In this document: piece after piece, positions 36,794-48,625 of the stretch
How the letters are laid out: the number at the start of each line of letters is the position of its first letter
Position numbering within the stretch: position 1 is the first letter of the stretch
Origin: Mesotoga prima MesG1.Ag.4.2
GTDB lineage: Bacteria > Thermotogota > Thermotogae > Petrotogales > Kosmotogaceae
NCBI RefSeq assembly: GCF_000147715.2
Contig: NC_017934.1
Coordinates: 744,001 to 808,000, forward strand
DNA: 64,000 bases
Reading direction: 5' to 3'
Program-made: the position numbers and the translations under genes
Notes under the pieces: generated by a model
What the model saw: only the letters and a program-made list of their open reading frames with translations
Told to the model about the DNA's origin: nothing
The model's database searches: none

Positions 36794-39700
36794 ATGAGAA
36801 AGGCCAATTTTGGCAAACGTGAGCGGTGGGTCTTTGGAAGAGTGTATGAACCTCTTGAAATCCCGAATCTCATTGAGATCCAGACTCGTTCCTTCGAGTG
36901 GTTTATCAATGAAGGTCTTCTGAATGTTCTGAAGAAGTATTCACCCATCAAGTCGCAGATCCAGCGTTCGGACCTTAAGAAGGGCGAGAAAGGCTTCTCT
37001 CTGGATTTTGTAGCAACCAGAATCGGTGAGGCAAAGCATTCCATTCAGGAGTGCAAAGACAAGGGTCTCACTTATTCGGTTCCACTTTATGTAACGGTAA
37101 GAATCACTGACCTCTACACTGGAGAGATCAAAGAGGAAGAGGCCTTCTTTGGATACTTGCCATATATGACTGATAACGCCTCTTTCATAATCAACGGCGC
37201 TGAAAGGGTAATTGTTAATCAGCTTGTAAGGTCTCCAGGCGTTTATTTCGTGGATGAGCCTACAAAGGCAGTTTCTGGTTCTTTGCCAATCTATGTAGCT
37301 CACTTCCTTCCCGTTAAGGGAGCTTGGTACGAAATTCTCTTGAATCCCAACAAGCAGATCATGCAGGCAAGGATAGACAGAAGAAGGAAACTAAACTTCT
37401 TCGTATTTTTGAAAGCGCTGGGTTATGAAAACGACCTTGACCTTCTGAGGCTTTTCGAAAACGAATACGACGGGTCTGACGAAGATGAATTGCTCGCAAA
37501 CGTGGGGAGTATGATCCTAGAGGACGTAAAGACGCCTGGTGGTGATTTGATTGCAGAAAAAGGGACACTGCTAACCGAAGAGATTATTGCTAGAGCAATT
37601 GAAGCAGATGTGAAGACCATAAAGATGCCGCTTCCAATTGCAATGAAAACGTTCAATGCTTTGCAGAAGACATACGGCGAAGGTATGACTGAGGACGACG
37701 CTTATATAGAGCTCTTCAGAAAACTGAGGCCTGGCGAAATTCCAAGAATAAATGCCGCAAAGAGCTACATTGCCAATTTGTATTTCAGCCCTGATCGCTT
37801 CGACTTTTCCGATGTAGGAAGGTACAAGGTAAACAGCAGGCTGAAGAAGGTCTACCAGGACTATCTAAAGGAAGTTGAAGGAAAGAAAGTCTCAAAAGAT
37901 ACAGATTACTCAGAAGAATCCTCTATTCTCACTGTCCTTGATGTCGTTCTTGCTGCAAGACATCTGACCGAGATTGAAAGCAGGCCGGAGTTGCTTGACA
38001 CCAAGGACCATCTTGGAAACAAGCGTGTGAGGACAGTCGGTGAGCTCATGGAAACTGAGTTCGAGAAGGCTTTCATAAAAATACATAAGCTTCTGGAAGA
38101 AAAGCTTACAATATACACATCGTTTGACAAGATTTCTGTTCAGAGCCTTGTTAACGTAAGAACTTTAATGACTACGCTTCATCAGTTCTTTGCGACAAGT
38201 CAGCTTTCTCAGTTCATGGACCAGGTTAATCCTCTTGCCGAACTGACTAACAAGAGGAGACTGTCTGCTATTGGACCTGGTGGACTTAAGAGAGAACACG
38301 CAAGATTCGAGGTTCGTGATGTCCATCACTCGCACTACGGGAGAATGTGTCCAATAGAAACCCCCGAAGGTGCCAATATCGGGTTGATGACTTCATTGGC
38401 GACCTTTGCAAAGATAGATAAGTACGGTTTCCTTTTGACTCCGTACAGAAAGGTTCAGAAAGGAGCCGTTACTAACGATATTGTATATTTAGCCGCAGAT
38501 GAAGAAGAGCGTTACAATATCGCTCATTCCACTGTAGATATGGACGAAAAGGGTAATATCGTCGATGAAAATGTCGAGATTAGATATGCAGGTGAAGTGA
38601 GATATGTTAACAGGGAGGAAGTCGATTACATGTCGGTTTCGCCCAAACAGATAGTCTCTATCTCGACATCTTTGATACCCTTCCTTGAAAATGACGACGC
38701 GAACAGAGCCCTCATGGGGTCTAACATGCAGAGGCAGGCCGTGCCTGTTGTCAAGGCCGAGGCACCAATTGTGGGAACCGGTGTGGAAGGAGTTGCAGCG
38801 AGAGACTCGGGATACGTGGTTCTTTCTAAGCACAGAGGAAAGGTGGTTAGTGTAGACGGAAGAAGAATAATCGTTCAGAGAATAGATGAAAAGGGCAAGC
38901 CAGAACTCGACGAGAGAGGGAAGCCTATAGAAGACGTATATACGTTGCACAAGTTCGTAAGAACAAATCAAGACACGGCAGTAAACCAGAGACCAATAGT
39001 TTCCGTTGGCGAGATCGTCCAGACAGGAACTCCGATTGCCGATGGCCCATCAACTGAAATGGGAGAACTTGCTCTTGGAAAGAATGTGCTTGTGGCTTTC
39101 ATGCCCTGGGAAGGATACAATTTCGAAGATGCTATTCTTGTCAATCAGGAGCTACTGGAAGACGACACCTTTACAACCATACATGTCGAAATGTACGAAA
39201 CAATTGCCAGAGACACTCAGCTTGGTCCAGAAGAAATTACTGCAGATATCCCGAACGTCTCGAAGGAATCACTGAAAAACCTTGATGAGAGCGGTATAGT
39301 TAGGATCGGAGCTTATGTGACTTCTCAAGACATTCTAGTTGGCAAAGTCACTCCCAAAGGCGAGTCTGAAACCACTCCCGAAGAAAAGATAATCAGATCA
39401 GTCTTCGGAGACAGAGGAAGGGACGTCAAGGATTCATCCCTCAAACTTCCTCATGGCGTCGAAGGCAGAGTAATAGATGTAAAGGTATTCGAAAAGGAAG
39501 AGGTATCCGAACTGGGTTCCGGCATTAACAAGCTTGTGAAGGTTTTCGTCGGCATCAGAAAGCCACTCGATGTGGGTGATAAACTTGCCGGTAGACACGG
39601 CAATAAGGGTGTCGTTTCGAATATTATCCCGAAGGAGGATATGCCATTCCTTCCAGACGGGACGCCAATTCAGCTTGTTCTGTCACCTCTGGGAGTTCCA

Positions 39701-40318
39701 TCAAGAATGAACGTTGGTCAGGTTCTAGAAACCCACTTAGGATGGCTTGGAAAGCTCACTAATCGTTATTTTGCAACTCCAATATTTGATGGAGCTACTG
39801 AAGAAGAAATCATGACCGAACTCTACGAAGCGAGAAAGAGGTTTGGCCTTGAGGACGGAGACAGTGAGGATCTGAAGACCGGTAAAGTCACTCTGAGAGA
39901 TGGACGAAGCGGCAATCCTTTCGACTATCCTATTGTTGTGGGAGTCATGTACATGCTTAAACTTGTTCACATAGCAAAGGATAAGATACATGCCAGATCT
40001 ACCGGGCCTTACTCGCTCATTCATCAGCAACCCCTTGGCGGGAAAGCTCACTTCGGAGGGCAGAGGTTTGGAGAGATGGAAGTCTGGGCGCTCGAAGCTT
40101 ATGGAGCAGCTCACACTCTGAACGAAATGCTGACAATTAAGTCGGACGACATCAAGGGAAGAAACGATGTCTACAAAGCGATACTTAAAGGGATAAACAT
40201 CCCGGAACCCGGGATTCCGGAGAGTTTCAAGGTCCTTATTAAAGAGCTACAGGGACTTTCACTCGACGTTAAGGTTTTCGATCAAAACAATGTCGAGCTG
40301 GATGTGGACAAATTATGA
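36794..40318 (+). CDS. rpoB: RNA polymerase beta subunit
   Basis: A 1,174-residue beta subunit. Recognisable parts: the N-terminal start [20 protein letters not shown], the rifampicin region from [20 protein letters not shown] to LSAIGPGG, the active-site lysine regions near [11 protein letters not shown] and [13 protein letters not shown], and the C-terminal clamp end with [23 protein letters not shown] 36794 follows GAGGTGAT; the open frame from 36767 has no ribosome site. The rifampicin region looks wild type by eye. rpoC follows after 40 nt. Confidence 0.98.
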   Translation: MRKANFGKRERWVFGRVYEPLEIPNLIEIQTRSFEWFINEGLLNVLKKYSPIKSQIQRSDLKKGEKGFSLDFVATRIGEAKHSIQECKDKGLTYSVPLYVTVRITDLYTGEIKEEEAFFGYLPYMTDNASFIINGAERVIVNQLVRSPGVYFVDEPTKAVSGSLPIYVAHFLPVKGAWYEILLNPNKQIMQARIDRRRKLNFFVFLKALGYENDLDLLRLFENEYDGSDEDELLANVGSMILEDVKTPGGDLIAEKGTLLTEEIIARAIEADVKTIKMPLPIAMKTFNALQKTYGEGMTEDDAYIELFRKLRPGEIPRINAAKSYIANLYFSPDRFDFSDVGRYKVNSRLKKVYQDYLKEVEGKKVSKDTDYSEESSILTVLDVVLAARHLTEIESRPELLDTKDHLGNKRVRTVGELMETEFEKAFIKIHKLLEEKLTIYTSFDKISVQSLVNVRTLMTTLHQFFATSQLSQFMDQVNPLAELTNKRRLSAIGPGGLKREHARFEVRDVHHSHYGRMCPIETPEGANIGLMTSLATFAKIDKYGFLLTPYRKVQKGAVTNDIVYLAADEEERYNIAHSTVDMDEKGNIVDENVEIRYAGEVRYVNREEVDYMSVSPKQIVSISTSLIPFLENDDANRALMGSNMQRQAVPVVKAEAPIVGTGVEGVAARDSGYVVLSKHRGKVVSVDGRRIIVQRIDEKGKPELDERGKPIEDVYTLHKFVRTNQDTAVNQRPIVSVGEIVQTGTPIADGPSTEMGELALGKNVLVAFMPWEGYNFEDAILVNQELLEDDTFTTIHVEMYETIARDTQLGPEEITADIPNVSKESLKNLDESGIVRIGAYVTSQDILVGKVTPKGESETTPEEKIIRSVFGDRGRDVKDSSLKLPHGVEGRVIDVKVFEKEEVSELGSGINKLVKVFVGIRKPLDVGDKLAGRHGNKGVVSNIIPKEDMPFLPDGTPIQLVLSPLGVPSRMNVGQVLETHLGWLGKLTNRYFATPIFDGATEEEIMTELYEARKRFGLEDGDSEDLKTGKVTLRDGRSGNPFDYPIVVGVMYMLKLVHIAKDKIHARSTGPYSLIHQQPLGGKAHFGGQRFGEMEVWALEAYGAAHTLNEMLTIKSDDIKGRNDVYKAILKGINIPEPGIPESFKVLIKELQGLSLDVKVFDQNNVELDVDKL

Positions 40319-40358
40319 GAATCAATAGAAGGGAGCTACCCCTCAAGGAGGGAAGCAG

Positions 40359-43300
40359 ATGCCAGTAAGCACATACAAAAGAAAGGTCAACAAACTGGAA
40401 ATCGATATCGCCTCACCGGAACGAATTAGGAGCTGGTCAAGCGGGGAAGTGAAGAAACCCGAGACGATAAACTATCGTACCTTCAAACCGGAGAGGGACG
40501 GGCTTTTCTGCGAGAAGATCTTTGGACCGACGAAAGACTACGAGTGCACATGTGGCAAGTACAAGGGTAAGAAGTACGAGGGTACCGTATGTGAACGCTG
40601 CAGCGTCAGAGTCGAATCTAAAGAAGCACGCAGAAGAAGAATGGGCCACATTGAGTTGGCCGCTCCTGTGACACATGTTTGGTACTTGAAGAGTGCACCC
40701 AGTGTTCTTTCTTCGCTTCTGAACATTCCTGCGAAGGATCTCGAGAACATCATCTATTATGGATCGAAGAGGGTAATCGAAAGGCTGTATGTAGTTACCG
40801 ACCCGAAGGATACCGACTTCTTTCCAGGTATGACGATGTACCAGACGGAGTACGAGATATACACGAAGAAGCTCAGTTTCGAAGTCGAGCAGGGTTACAA
40901 GGTGAAGGCTCCCCACGGACCGGTTACAACGGATATCGACGGGAAAGTCAGGATAGAAAGACTTGACAGCAGTACCGAGCGAGAGCTCAACTGGGTAGTC
41001 GTTACAAACGAAACGGGAATAGAAAAAAAGTACCCTGTCTTCGAAGGCTCGCTTATATACGTCCAGAATGACGATGAAGTCCATAAGGGTGATACTCTTG
41101 CCGACAGATTCCTTTTTGAAGATGAAGTCCTTTCGGCAACGGAGTACAAGATCTTCGATGAGTACTATCCCGGGAAATTCGAAGTGGAAACGGATACAGA
41201 GAGCGATAGGCCAATAGTCATAATCACTGAGATTGATCCCACTGTTTCTGAGGAGACTGGGAGAAGTATCGGTGAAGTCCTCATAGAAAATGAATATGAG
41301 GCCTACAAAGAGCTCTATCCCGGAAAGGTAACCTGTGATTACGGAGCTGCTGCGATTAAGAAGTTGCTGCAGAGTATAGATCTGGAAGAGCTTCAGGTAG
41401 CTATAGAACATGAATTGAAGACCATCCCCAAAAGCAGTGCGAGAGCTCTGAAGCTTCTCAGAAGGCTTAAATATGTTAAAGACTTCATAGCTTCAAGCAA
41501 CAAACCCGAGTGGATGGTTATGGACGTCGTCCCGGTAATCCCGCCGGACCTACGTCCTATGATTCAGATAGAGGGTGGAAGGTTTGCCACCACCGACCTC
41601 AACGACCTCTACAGAAGGGTCATTAACAGGAACAATCGGCTTGCGAAGCTACTGCAGATAGGTGCTCCCGACATAATAATCAGAAATGAAAAGAGGATGC
41701 TTCAGGAAGCAGTCGACTCACTCATATACAATGGCAGGGTAGGGAAGGCCGTATCCGACAAATCTGGACGTCCACTGAAATCGCTCACCGATCTGGTGAA
41801 GGGCAAGAAGGGACGATTCAGAAGAAACCTGCTTGGAAAGCGAGTAGATTACTCGGGTAGAGCGGTTATCGTCGTCGGACCCGATCTGAAGATCCACGAG
41901 TGCGGAATTCCCAAGAGAGTGGCTATGGAGCTATTTAAACCTTTTGTTCTATCAAAGCTTCTCCATGGAAGCGAATCAAGTAAGACAGCGAGAAAGCTCA
42001 AGAAAACAATCATAGAAAAGGAAATGCCGGAAGCCTGGGAAGTCCTTGAAGATGTTATAAAGGGACATCCTGTCCTTCTTAACAGAGCACCGACTCTTCA
42101 CCGGATATCTATTCAGGCGTTCATACCCAGACTCGTTGAAGGAAACGCTATTCAGCTTCATCCGCTTGTCTGTGCACCGTTCAACGCAGACTTTGACGGA
42201 GACCAGATGGCTGTCCACGTTCCACTATCGGCAGCAGCGCAGGCAGAGGCAAAGTTCCTCATGCTCAGCAGATACAACGTGATTTCCCCTGCCAGCGGGA
42301 AGCCTATTTCGATGCCTGGAAAGGACATAATCGTTGGCGTTTACTATCTCACGACCGTTGACCACGAATATGAAAAGAAAGAAAAAGAGATCATGGATTA
42401 CGATGCAAGACTCCGTGAAGATGAGAAAATTTCGGAAGTAGAAGCAAGAAGAAAAGTGAGAGAAAAGGCTCTTGAATGGGTCGATTGGAAGTTCTCATCT
42501 GCTGGAGAGGCTCTACTGGCATACGACTCTGGATATATTTCTCTCCACGATCCCATTCTAGTACAACTCGACCCCTCGTCAGGAGAACTGACGCTTACAA
42601 CGGTTGGAAGGATAATCTTCAACACAATAGTACCCGAAAAACTTAGGGACTACATGAAGAAGTTCAACAAGAAAGCCATAAAGAAGTTGATCTACGACTG
42701 TTTCCACGAATATGGAATCGATAGAACGGCAGACCTTCTGGACGATATGATGTCGCTCGGGTTCCATTATGCAACCACTTCCGGTCTCACAATATCCATT
42801 AACGATATAGTTGTATATCCTCAGAAAGACAAGGTTATAGAGGCTGCGCAGGAGAGGGTAGATCAGATCGAGAACCTGTATAAGTCGGGATTCCTAACTG
42901 AAGAAGGAAGAACCGAAGAGATAATCAGAATCTGGTCGGATACCACTCAGGAGATAATGGAAAAGACATACACGGAGTTCGAGAAGTATCCATTCAATCC
43001 GATTTACATGATGGTCGACTCAGGAGCCAGAGGCAACATTGACCAGCTCAAACAGCTGGCCGGCATGCGAGGTCTTATGGCCGATCCATCCGGGAAGACT
43101 ATTGAAGTGCCGATTAAGTCGAATTTTAGAGACGGTCTTACCGAGCTCGAGTTCTTCACTTCTACTCACGGCGCTAGAAAGGGTTCTGCCGATACGGCTC
43201 TCAGGACCTCTTTTGCAGGTTACCTTACTAGAAGGCTGGTAGATGTTTCGCAAACGATTACTGTTACAACGCCCAACTGCGGGACTCATGAGGGAATTGA

Positions 43301-45053
43301 GGCAGTAGAACTCATGGCCGACGGGGTAACGATCGAGAAACTGGAAGAATTCCTCTTCGGAAGAGTTCTTGCAGCCGATGTCATCAACCCGTTGACAGGA
43401 AAAGTCCTTAAGAACGAGAAAACGGGAAAGGAATACTTCCGAGATACGATGATCAGAGATGAAGATGCAGCATTCCTCTCTGGTTATAAGGCAAAGGTTG
43501 AAGTGGCCCGTGAAGAGGTTCTCAGCATCGCGAAGGTAACGAGGCTGATTAACTACACAGAGCTTGATGAAGATATTAAGATTAATGACAAGGAATACAA
43601 GAAAGGAACTCATATCGGCAGTGACCTTCTGCATCAGCTTAAGAACTCAGAGATTGAGGAGATAAAGGTAGTCGCATTTCCCTGTGTCAACCAGATCTTT
43701 GTAGGCGATCCCATAAAGAACGATTCTAAAGAGATGCTTGTCAAGTATCAAGAGAAAATCGACGAGCTTACGGCCAAGAATCTTCAGAAAAACGAAATCG
43801 AGAAGGTATTTGTTAGACCCACAATAAAGGTAAGATCTGTTCTGACGTGTGAATCCGACAACGGAGTGTGCGCCATGTGTTACGGAATGGATCTTTCAAA
43901 CCATGAAATAGTCAATGTCGGAGAGTCCGTTGGTGTAGTTGCTGCCCAGTCAATCGGTGAACCCGGCACACAGCTGACGATGAGGACATTCCATACGGGT
44001 GGAATCGCGACCGGGCAAGACATAACCAGAGGTCTTCCGAGGGCTGAAGAGCTGTTTGAGGCCCGAAAGAAACTCAAGGACCCCGAAGCGCTTTTCATAG
44101 AAAAGGGAGATGGCGGTTTCGTTAAGGATCTCGTCTCAGATGATAAGGGTAGACGAAAGGTCTACATAGAAACAAAGACCGGAGGTATCAGCGAATACGA
44201 TCTTTCCTCAAACATCAAACCGAAGATAGAGATAGGCGACAAGGTCACTGAGGGAGAGGCAATTACCACGGGAACTGTTAGACCTAGGAAACTAATGGAA
44301 AAGCTTGGCCTTGTTCAGACTGCTCTGTATTTGCTTACCGAGATAAAGAGGGTCTATGCCGAACAGGGAGTTGAGATTCACGACAAGCACTTTGAGCTAA
44401 TCATTCGGCAGATGCTTTCTAAGGTCGAAGTGACAGACCCAGGTGACACGGACTTTTTGCCTGGTGATCTGCTGGACATTGTAGAGATTAGAAAGATAAA
44501 CAAATCGATAGAAGAAGCCAACAGCAGAGTTGGAGAGAACAGAGAATACGTGATCGGCAAAAGGCTGGCAAGAAGGGTCCTTGGCGAAGACGAAGATGGA
44601 AAGATACAGAAGATAGCGGCCGAGGCAGAACCGATAAGTGAAGAGCTTCTGGAGAAGATTCTCAAAGGCGGTATAAAGCAAATACTGATATATGACGTCG
44701 ATGAGGACCATTATCAGAAGCTGGTAGACGACTTCAATCCCGATACGGTAATTCCCGAGAAGAACATCCAGATAATGCCGAAGGACCCGATTAAGTTCAA
44801 GCGAAAGCTTCTAAGGATTACGAAGGCGTCTCTTGAGAGTGAAGGCTGGTTATCTGCCGCGTCGTTCCAGCAGACACCTCAGATTCTGACCGAGGCCTCC
44901 GTTGCAGGCAAGTCTGACTTCTTACAAGGGTTGAAAGAGAACGTCATTGTAGGGCAACTCATACCTGCCGGAACTGGTCTTGATATGTACGCCAATCTTC
45001 AGGTTGAAGAGGCGGTTGTTCCGTCACAGTACCAGGAAGAAGAGTTGGCCTGA
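40359..45053 (+). CDS. rpoC: RNA polymerase beta' subunit with N-terminal insertion
   Basis: A 1,564-residue beta' subunit. The zinc ribbon is at about residues 64-84 ([14 protein letters not shown]). The catalytic magnesium motif [12 protein letters not shown] is at about 609-620, and the second zinc site spans [13 protein letters not shown] near 1166-1178. Between about residues 145 and 325 lies a long insertion relative to E. coli, as in Thermus and Thermotoga beta', probably made of barrel-sandwich modules. Start ATG follows GGAGGGAAG. A strong terminator follows the gene. Confidence 0.98.
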   Translation: MPVSTYKRKVNKLEIDIASPERIRSWSSGEVKKPETINYRTFKPERDGLFCEKIFGPTKDYECTCGKYKGKKYEGTVCERCSVRVESKEARRRRMGHIELAAPVTHVWYLKSAPSVLSSLLNIPAKDLENIIYYGSKRVIERLYVVTDPKDTDFFPGMTMYQTEYEIYTKKLSFEVEQGYKVKAPHGPVTTDIDGKVRIERLDSSTERELNWVVVTNETGIEKKYPVFEGSLIYVQNDDEVHKGDTLADRFLFEDEVLSATEYKIFDEYYPGKFEVETDTESDRPIVIITEIDPTVSEETGRSIGEVLIENEYEAYKELYPGKVTCDYGAAAIKKLLQSIDLEELQVAIEHELKTIPKSSARALKLLRRLKYVKDFIASSNKPEWMVMDVVPVIPPDLRPMIQIEGGRFATTDLNDLYRRVINRNNRLAKLLQIGAPDIIIRNEKRMLQEAVDSLIYNGRVGKAVSDKSGRPLKSLTDLVKGKKGRFRRNLLGKRVDYSGRAVIVVGPDLKIHECGIPKRVAMELFKPFVLSKLLHGSESSKTARKLKKTIIEKEMPEAWEVLEDVIKGHPVLLNRAPTLHRISIQAFIPRLVEGNAIQLHPLVCAPFNADFDGDQMAVHVPLSAAAQAEAKFLMLSRYNVISPASGKPISMPGKDIIVGVYYLTTVDHEYEKKEKEIMDYDARLREDEKISEVEARRKVREKALEWVDWKFSSAGEALLAYDSGYISLHDPILVQLDPSSGELTLTTVGRIIFNTIVPEKLRDYMKKFNKKAIKKLIYDCFHEYGIDRTADLLDDMMSLGFHYATTSGLTISINDIVVYPQKDKVIEAAQERVDQIENLYKSGFLTEEGRTEEIIRIWSDTTQEIMEKTYTEFEKYPFNPIYMMVDSGARGNIDQLKQLAGMRGLMADPSGKTIEVPIKSNFRDGLTELEFFTSTHGARKGSADTALRTSFAGYLTRRLVDVSQTITVTTPNCGTHEGIEAVELMADGVTIEKLEEFLFGRVLAADVINPLTGKVLKNEKTGKEYFRDTMIRDEDAAFLSGYKAKVEVAREEVLSIAKVTRLINYTELDEDIKINDKEYKKGTHIGSDLLHQLKNSEIEEIKVVAFPCVNQIFVGDPIKNDSKEMLVKYQEKIDELTAKNLQKNEIEKVFVRPTIKVRSVLTCESDNGVCAMCYGMDLSNHEIVNVGESVGVVAAQSIGEPGTQLTMRTFHTGGIATGQDITRGLPRAEELFEARKKLKDPEALFIEKGDGGFVKDLVSDDKGRRKVYIETKTGGISEYDLSSNIKPKIEIGDKVTEGEAITTGTVRPRKLMEKLGLVQTALYLLTEIKRVYAEQGVEIHDKHFELIIRQMLSKVEVTDPGDTDFLPGDLLDIVEIRKINKSIEEANSRVGENREYVIGKRLARRVLGEDEDGKIQKIAAEAEPISEELLEKILKGGIKQILIYDVDEDHYQKLVDDFNPDTVIPEKNIQIMPKDPIKFKRKLLRITKASLESEGWLSAASFQQTPQILTEASVAGKSDFLQGLKENVIVGQLIPAGTGLDMYANLQVEEAVVPSQYQEEELA

Positions 45054-45075
45054 TTTGATTGTTTGGCTGAATAGA

Positions 45076-45110
45076 AGCGGAAAGCATCTAATGCTTTCCG
45101 CTTTTCTTTT
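45076..45110 (+). terminator. Intrinsic terminator after rpoC
   Basis: A perfect stem of up to 12 bp, AGCGGAAAGCAT (45076-45087)/ATGCTTTCCGCT (45091-45102), with loop CTA, followed by TTTTCTTTT. This ends the ribosomal protein/rpoBC block. Confidence 0.95.
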
Positions 45111-45160
45111 GTAATGGTAACATTGTTAAGGAATTGAATTTTGAAAGTTTGGGGGCAGAT

Positions 45161-46669
45161 TTGTCTAAGCCTGTTTTGGAAATAAACGACTTAAATAAGA
45201 CCTATGAAATTAGCGAAACAAAAGCTTTAGATGGAGTCGCTTTAACTCTGTTCTCCGGAGAGATAACCACTCTGCTTGGAGAAAACGCGGCAGGAAAGAC
45301 TACGCTTGTTAAGGTCATCATGGGGATCGAAAAGCCCGACAGTGGATCGATGGTCTTCAAAGGCGAGAAATACCTTCCATCGGGTCCCCACTTCGCAAAC
45401 GAGAAAGGTCTGGGAATGGTCCCTCAGAGCATAAAAGTCGTTGATAAGCTTTCGGTGATTGAGAATCTTATTCTCGGTTTCAGAAGAAATCGAAAGAAAG
45501 TTAGAATGAAGGACTACAGAGAGAGTCTTAGAGAATTAATGAAACAATACTCTCTTCAGCTACCGCTAGACAATGAAGTGGCGTCGCTTTCCACAGGGCA
45601 AAGACAGAAGCTAGAGATTCTTAGAGTGCTCCAGAATTCGCCTGATGTGATAATATTTGACGAACCCACTACTCTGATTTCCAATAGAGAAAAAGAAGAA
45701 CTTTTCGAGATCATCACAAGACTGAGATCTCAGGGAAAGGCGGTAGTCTTCATTACTCACAAGCTTCGTGAAGCTTACTCCATTTCGGACAAGATTGTTG
45801 TGCTTCGCTCTGGAAAGGTTGTCTTTTCAGAAAGTAGGTATAAGACTTCCATAAAAGAGCTTCAAGAACTCCTATACGGCGGGGAATTCTGTGCACTTCG
45901 TGTTCAGTCCCCTACGTCCGATGAATCTCTCTTACGTGTTCAGGAAGTGAGTGTTGAAGGTTCTTCTAATACTGAGGCCGTAAAAGGGGTCTCCTTTGAA
46001 GCAAGAAGGGGAGAAATCCTTTTTGTTTCAGGAGTTGCGGGAAATGGTCAAGAAGAGCTTCTAGATGGAATTTTCGGGATGAGAAGAGTTCTGTCCGGAA
46101 GAGTGATTCTCGACGGAAAAGATATAACGGGTTTGAGACCTTTCAAACTTCGTAAACTTGGACTGGCAGCTCTTCATTACGACAGAGACAATATTGCCAG
46201 CTGTAAAGGCTCATCTATAAGGGACAATCTCCTTGTATATTCAATAAGTAACGGGAAGTGGGTTGTTGAAGAAAAGAAACATGTGTTCTCAGCAAGAAAG
46301 CTTCTTAGGGATTATGGCGTGACCTTCGGGAAAATTCAAGATCCGATTTCCTCACTTTCAGGGGGAAATCTTCAGAAGTTACTGCTTGCAAGAGAGATAA
46401 GCAGCGATCCAAAGGTTCTTCTCCTTGGAGAACCATTCAGAGGACTTGATGTCAAGAGTCTCGAGAGCGTGAAATTCCTTCTAATGGAGGCGAAGAAGAG
46501 AATTGCCATCGTAGCTTTTTCGGCAGATGTTGACGAAGCGCTCACAATTGCTGATAGAATACTCATCATGTCTGAGGGAAGAGTCGTCTTTTCTTCTGAC
46601 ATCAGGCCGGGATTAAGTACTCCTGATCTGAGAAAGTATCTCTTCGGAGCGATGGAGGAGATAGAGTGA
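45161..46669 (+). CDS. ABC importer ATPase with two nucleotide-binding domains (nucleoside/sugar type)
   Basis: Two fused ATPase halves of about 250 residues. The first has Walker A GENAAGKTTL, signature LSTGQRQK and Walker B VIIFDEPTT. The second has the degenerate P-loop SGVAGNGQEELL, signature LSGGNLQKLLLA and Walker B LLLGEPFRGLD. Such asymmetric ATPases serve BMP-type nucleoside importers and ribose-type sugar importers. The two permeases downstream are of the nucleoside kind (YufPQ/NupPQ-like), which decides the preference. TTG 45161 lies 5 nt after GGGGG; TTG 45134 is the longer alternative. The stop overlaps the permease GTG by 4 nt. Confidence 0.9.
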   Translation: MSKPVLEINDLNKTYEISETKALDGVALTLFSGEITTLLGENAAGKTTLVKVIMGIEKPDSGSMVFKGEKYLPSGPHFANEKGLGMVPQSIKVVDKLSVIENLILGFRRNRKKVRMKDYRESLRELMKQYSLQLPLDNEVASLSTGQRQKLEILRVLQNSPDVIIFDEPTTLISNREKEELFEIITRLRSQGKAVVFITHKLREAYSISDKIVVLRSGKVVFSESRYKTSIKELQELLYGGEFCALRVQSPTSDESLLRVQEVSVEGSSNTEAVKGVSFEARRGEILFVSGVAGNGQEELLDGIFGMRRVLSGRVILDGKDITGLRPFKLRKLGLAALHYDRDNIASCKGSSIRDNLLVYSISNGKWVVEEKKHVFSARKLLRDYGVTFGKIQDPISSLSGGNLQKLLLAREISSDPKVLLLGEPFRGLDVKSLESVKFLLMEAKKRIAIVAFSADVDEALTIADRILIMSEGRVVFSSDIRPGLSTPDLRKYLFGAMEEIE

Positions 46670-47700
46670 TTTCAAGACTTCACAACCTTGGACGATCACT
46701 GCTGGTTATCGCAATCTCTTTGAGTGCGGGTCTTCTTCTAGTAATGCTGATGAGTGACGATCCTGGCCATGCCGCAAGGGCCTTCTTTCTCTCAGTCTTT
46801 TCTAATCGTTTCTACTTTGGCAATCTACTTGCACATTCGATACCGTTAATGCTTACGGGATTGGCCGCATCAGTTGCCTTCACAGCTTCCTGTTTTAATT
46901 TGGGAATGGAAGGTCAGGTTTATCTGGGAGCGCTGGCGGGTACTTCGGCAGGCATTCTTATATCCGATCTTATGCCTGGAGCAATTGGAATTGCCTTCAT
47001 GTTTACAGTCAGTTTCTTCTTTGGGGCTTCGGTGGCAAGTATTTCCGCTATCCTTAAGATCCGAACTGGAGTTAGTGAGCTGATTTCATCTCTCCTTCTC
47101 AGCAATGGAATAGTGCTTGTGGTCGATTATTTTGTCGAAGGACCACTAAATGACAGGGCTTCTGGTCTTGCGGCATCCATAAGCCTTCCTGCAAAATTCA
47201 GATTCAATGGTCTTATGCTGCCTTCTGGTTTACACACAGGGATCTTCTTCTCTCTTTGTGCCGCCTTTTTATTGTGGTTCTTTCTATTCAAGACTAGAGA
47301 GGGTTTCAAGATCAGAATAGTTGGAAAAAATCGAGCTTTCGCTTTTTATGCTGGATTGAAAACGAATAGATTGCTATTTTGGGCTCTGTTTCTGAGTGGT
47401 GGATTGGCTTCTACAGCGGGAATTATAGATGTTGTTGGAATTCATGGACGTGTAATGAGAGGTTTTTCGAGCGGATATGGGTGGAATGGTATCGCTATCG
47501 CGTTGATTGCAAGGAATAATCCACTGATGGTTATACCTGCCGCTCTTTTTTTTGCTTACCTAGAGAGCGGAGCACAAATTGCAGCGCTAGAAGCAAATAT
47601 CACACCTGAATTTGCCAGAATAGTTCAGGCTGTAATCTTCTTCTTGATAACCGCTGAAGCGCTTGTTCCCAAACACCTCGGGAGGAAACGATATGCTTGA
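46666..47700 (+). CDS. Nucleoside-type ABC importer permease 1
   Basis: A 344-residue membrane protein with about eight to ten hydrophobic helices. Segments such as FNLGMEGQVYLGALAGT and GFKIRIVGKNRAFAFYAGL are those of the BPD_transp_2 family found in guanosine/nucleoside (BMP-dependent) importers. GTG 46666 overlaps the ATPase stop by 4 nt and has GGAGGAG upstream. It pairs with the permease that follows; the two probably form a heterodimeric channel. Confidence 0.9.
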   Translation: MISRLHNLGRSLLVIAISLSAGLLLVMLMSDDPGHAARAFFLSVFSNRFYFGNLLAHSIPLMLTGLAASVAFTASCFNLGMEGQVYLGALAGTSAGILISDLMPGAIGIAFMFTVSFFFGASVASISAILKIRTGVSELISSLLLSNGIVLVVDYFVEGPLNDRASGLAASISLPAKFRFNGLMLPSGLHTGIFFSLCAAFLLWFFLFKTREGFKIRIVGKNRAFAFYAGLKTNRLLFWALFLSGGLASTAGIIDVVGIHGRVMRGFSSGYGWNGIAIALIARNNPLMVIPAALFFAYLESGAQIAALEANITPEFARIVQAVIFFLITAEALVPKHLGRKRYA

Positions 47701-48583
47701 AGCCATCATCAGGGATACGATAAAAAACTCCACGCCGATTGTTCTCGCAGCGAGCGGCGGTTTACTGACGGAGGTATCTGGGTGGCTAAATATTGGTCTT
47801 GAAGGCACAATATTGTCAGCGGCTTTTTTTGCGGTTGTAGTTTCGTCGTTCACTGGAAGCGTTATAGTCGGAACTCTTGCCGCCATTCTGGTGGCGATGG
47901 CCCTTTCTTCAATTATCTTCTTCGCTGTAAGATACTTGAAGGCCAATCTCTTTGTTGTTGGCATAGCAGTTAATCTTCTTTCGGTGGGAATTACTGTCAC
48001 GCTTGCTTACAACTGGTTTTTAAGCAAAGGGACTGTGGTCTTCAGCGATTCTCCAAGACCCGTAGTCCTTTCTTTGGATTTCCTCACCGGTTCGGGTTTT
48101 GGTTGGCTCAACGGACTGAGTTTATTCGATCTGTCGGCGTTTGTAGTACCTTTGTTTCTTCTTCTGTTTTTCAAGAAAACGTCCACAGGAGTGAAGTTGC
48201 GTTCTTGTGGATTCGACGAGGAAAGCGCTTTTTATAGCGGAGTTAAAGTAAACGACTTAAGGTTTCTCGCATACACTGGGAGCGGTATTCTTTCAGGACT
48301 AGCTGGGGCTGCCTTGTCCATTCCAATGGGGGCCTTTGTTTCCAATATGTCTGGAGGAAGAGGTTGGTTAGCACTTGTTGCAGTTATCATGGGAAGAAAG
48401 AATCCCTTAATAGTCCTTTTGTCCGCTTTAATGCTAGGGTTCGTCACTGAGCTTTCAGTTTTCCTGCAGGTTGCCACTGAGATCTCTCCTAAACTTCTTC
48501 TATCTTTACCGTACTTTGCCTCTTTCATTATCCTGGCGATCTCTTATGGTGAAAACAAGGACAAGAGGTTCATGGACTGGTAA
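47693..48583 (+). CDS. Nucleoside-type ABC importer permease 2
   Basis: A 296-residue permease of the same family, with LLTEVSGWLNIGLEGTILSA at the N-terminus and GVKLRSCGFDEESAFYSGV later on. ATG 47693 follows GGGAGGA and overlaps permease 1 by 8 nt; the open frame from 47663 lies inside permease 1. No BMP-type lipoprotein gene is found on either side, so the substrate-binding subunit must be encoded elsewhere. The next gene, a peptidase, seems to have its own promoter. Confidence 0.9.
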   Translation: MLEAIIRDTIKNSTPIVLAASGGLLTEVSGWLNIGLEGTILSAAFFAVVVSSFTGSVIVGTLAAILVAMALSSIIFFAVRYLKANLFVVGIAVNLLSVGITVTLAYNWFLSKGTVVFSDSPRPVVLSLDFLTGSGFGWLNGLSLFDLSAFVVPLFLLLFFKKTSTGVKLRSCGFDEESAFYSGVKVNDLRFLAYTGSGILSGLAGAALSIPMGAFVSNMSGGRGWLALVAVIMGRKNPLIVLLSALMLGFVTELSVFLQVATEISPKLLLSLPYFASFIILAISYGENKDKRFMDW

Positions 48584-48594
48584 AGATATGTGCA

Positions 48595-48603
48595 TGATAT
48601 AAT
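48595..48603 (+). promoter_or_regulatory. Extended -10 promoter element for the M32 carboxypeptidase
   Basis: TGATATAAT includes a perfect TATAAT at 48598-48603 preceded by TGn. It starts 11 nt after the permease stop and 22 nt before the TTG start codon. Confidence 0.5.
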
Positions 48604-48625
48604 TCTTCAAATTGGAGGTGTAGTT

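Noticed and set aside
36208-37044. A 278-residue minus-strand frame across rplL and the start of rpoB
   Set aside because: It covers the promoter and hairpin region and its Ala/Ser-rich sequence mirrors the L7/L12 hinge codons.
40437-41411. A 324-residue minus-strand frame inside rpoC
   Set aside because: Antisense to the conserved beta' N-terminus, with unlike composition and no start signals; a shadow.
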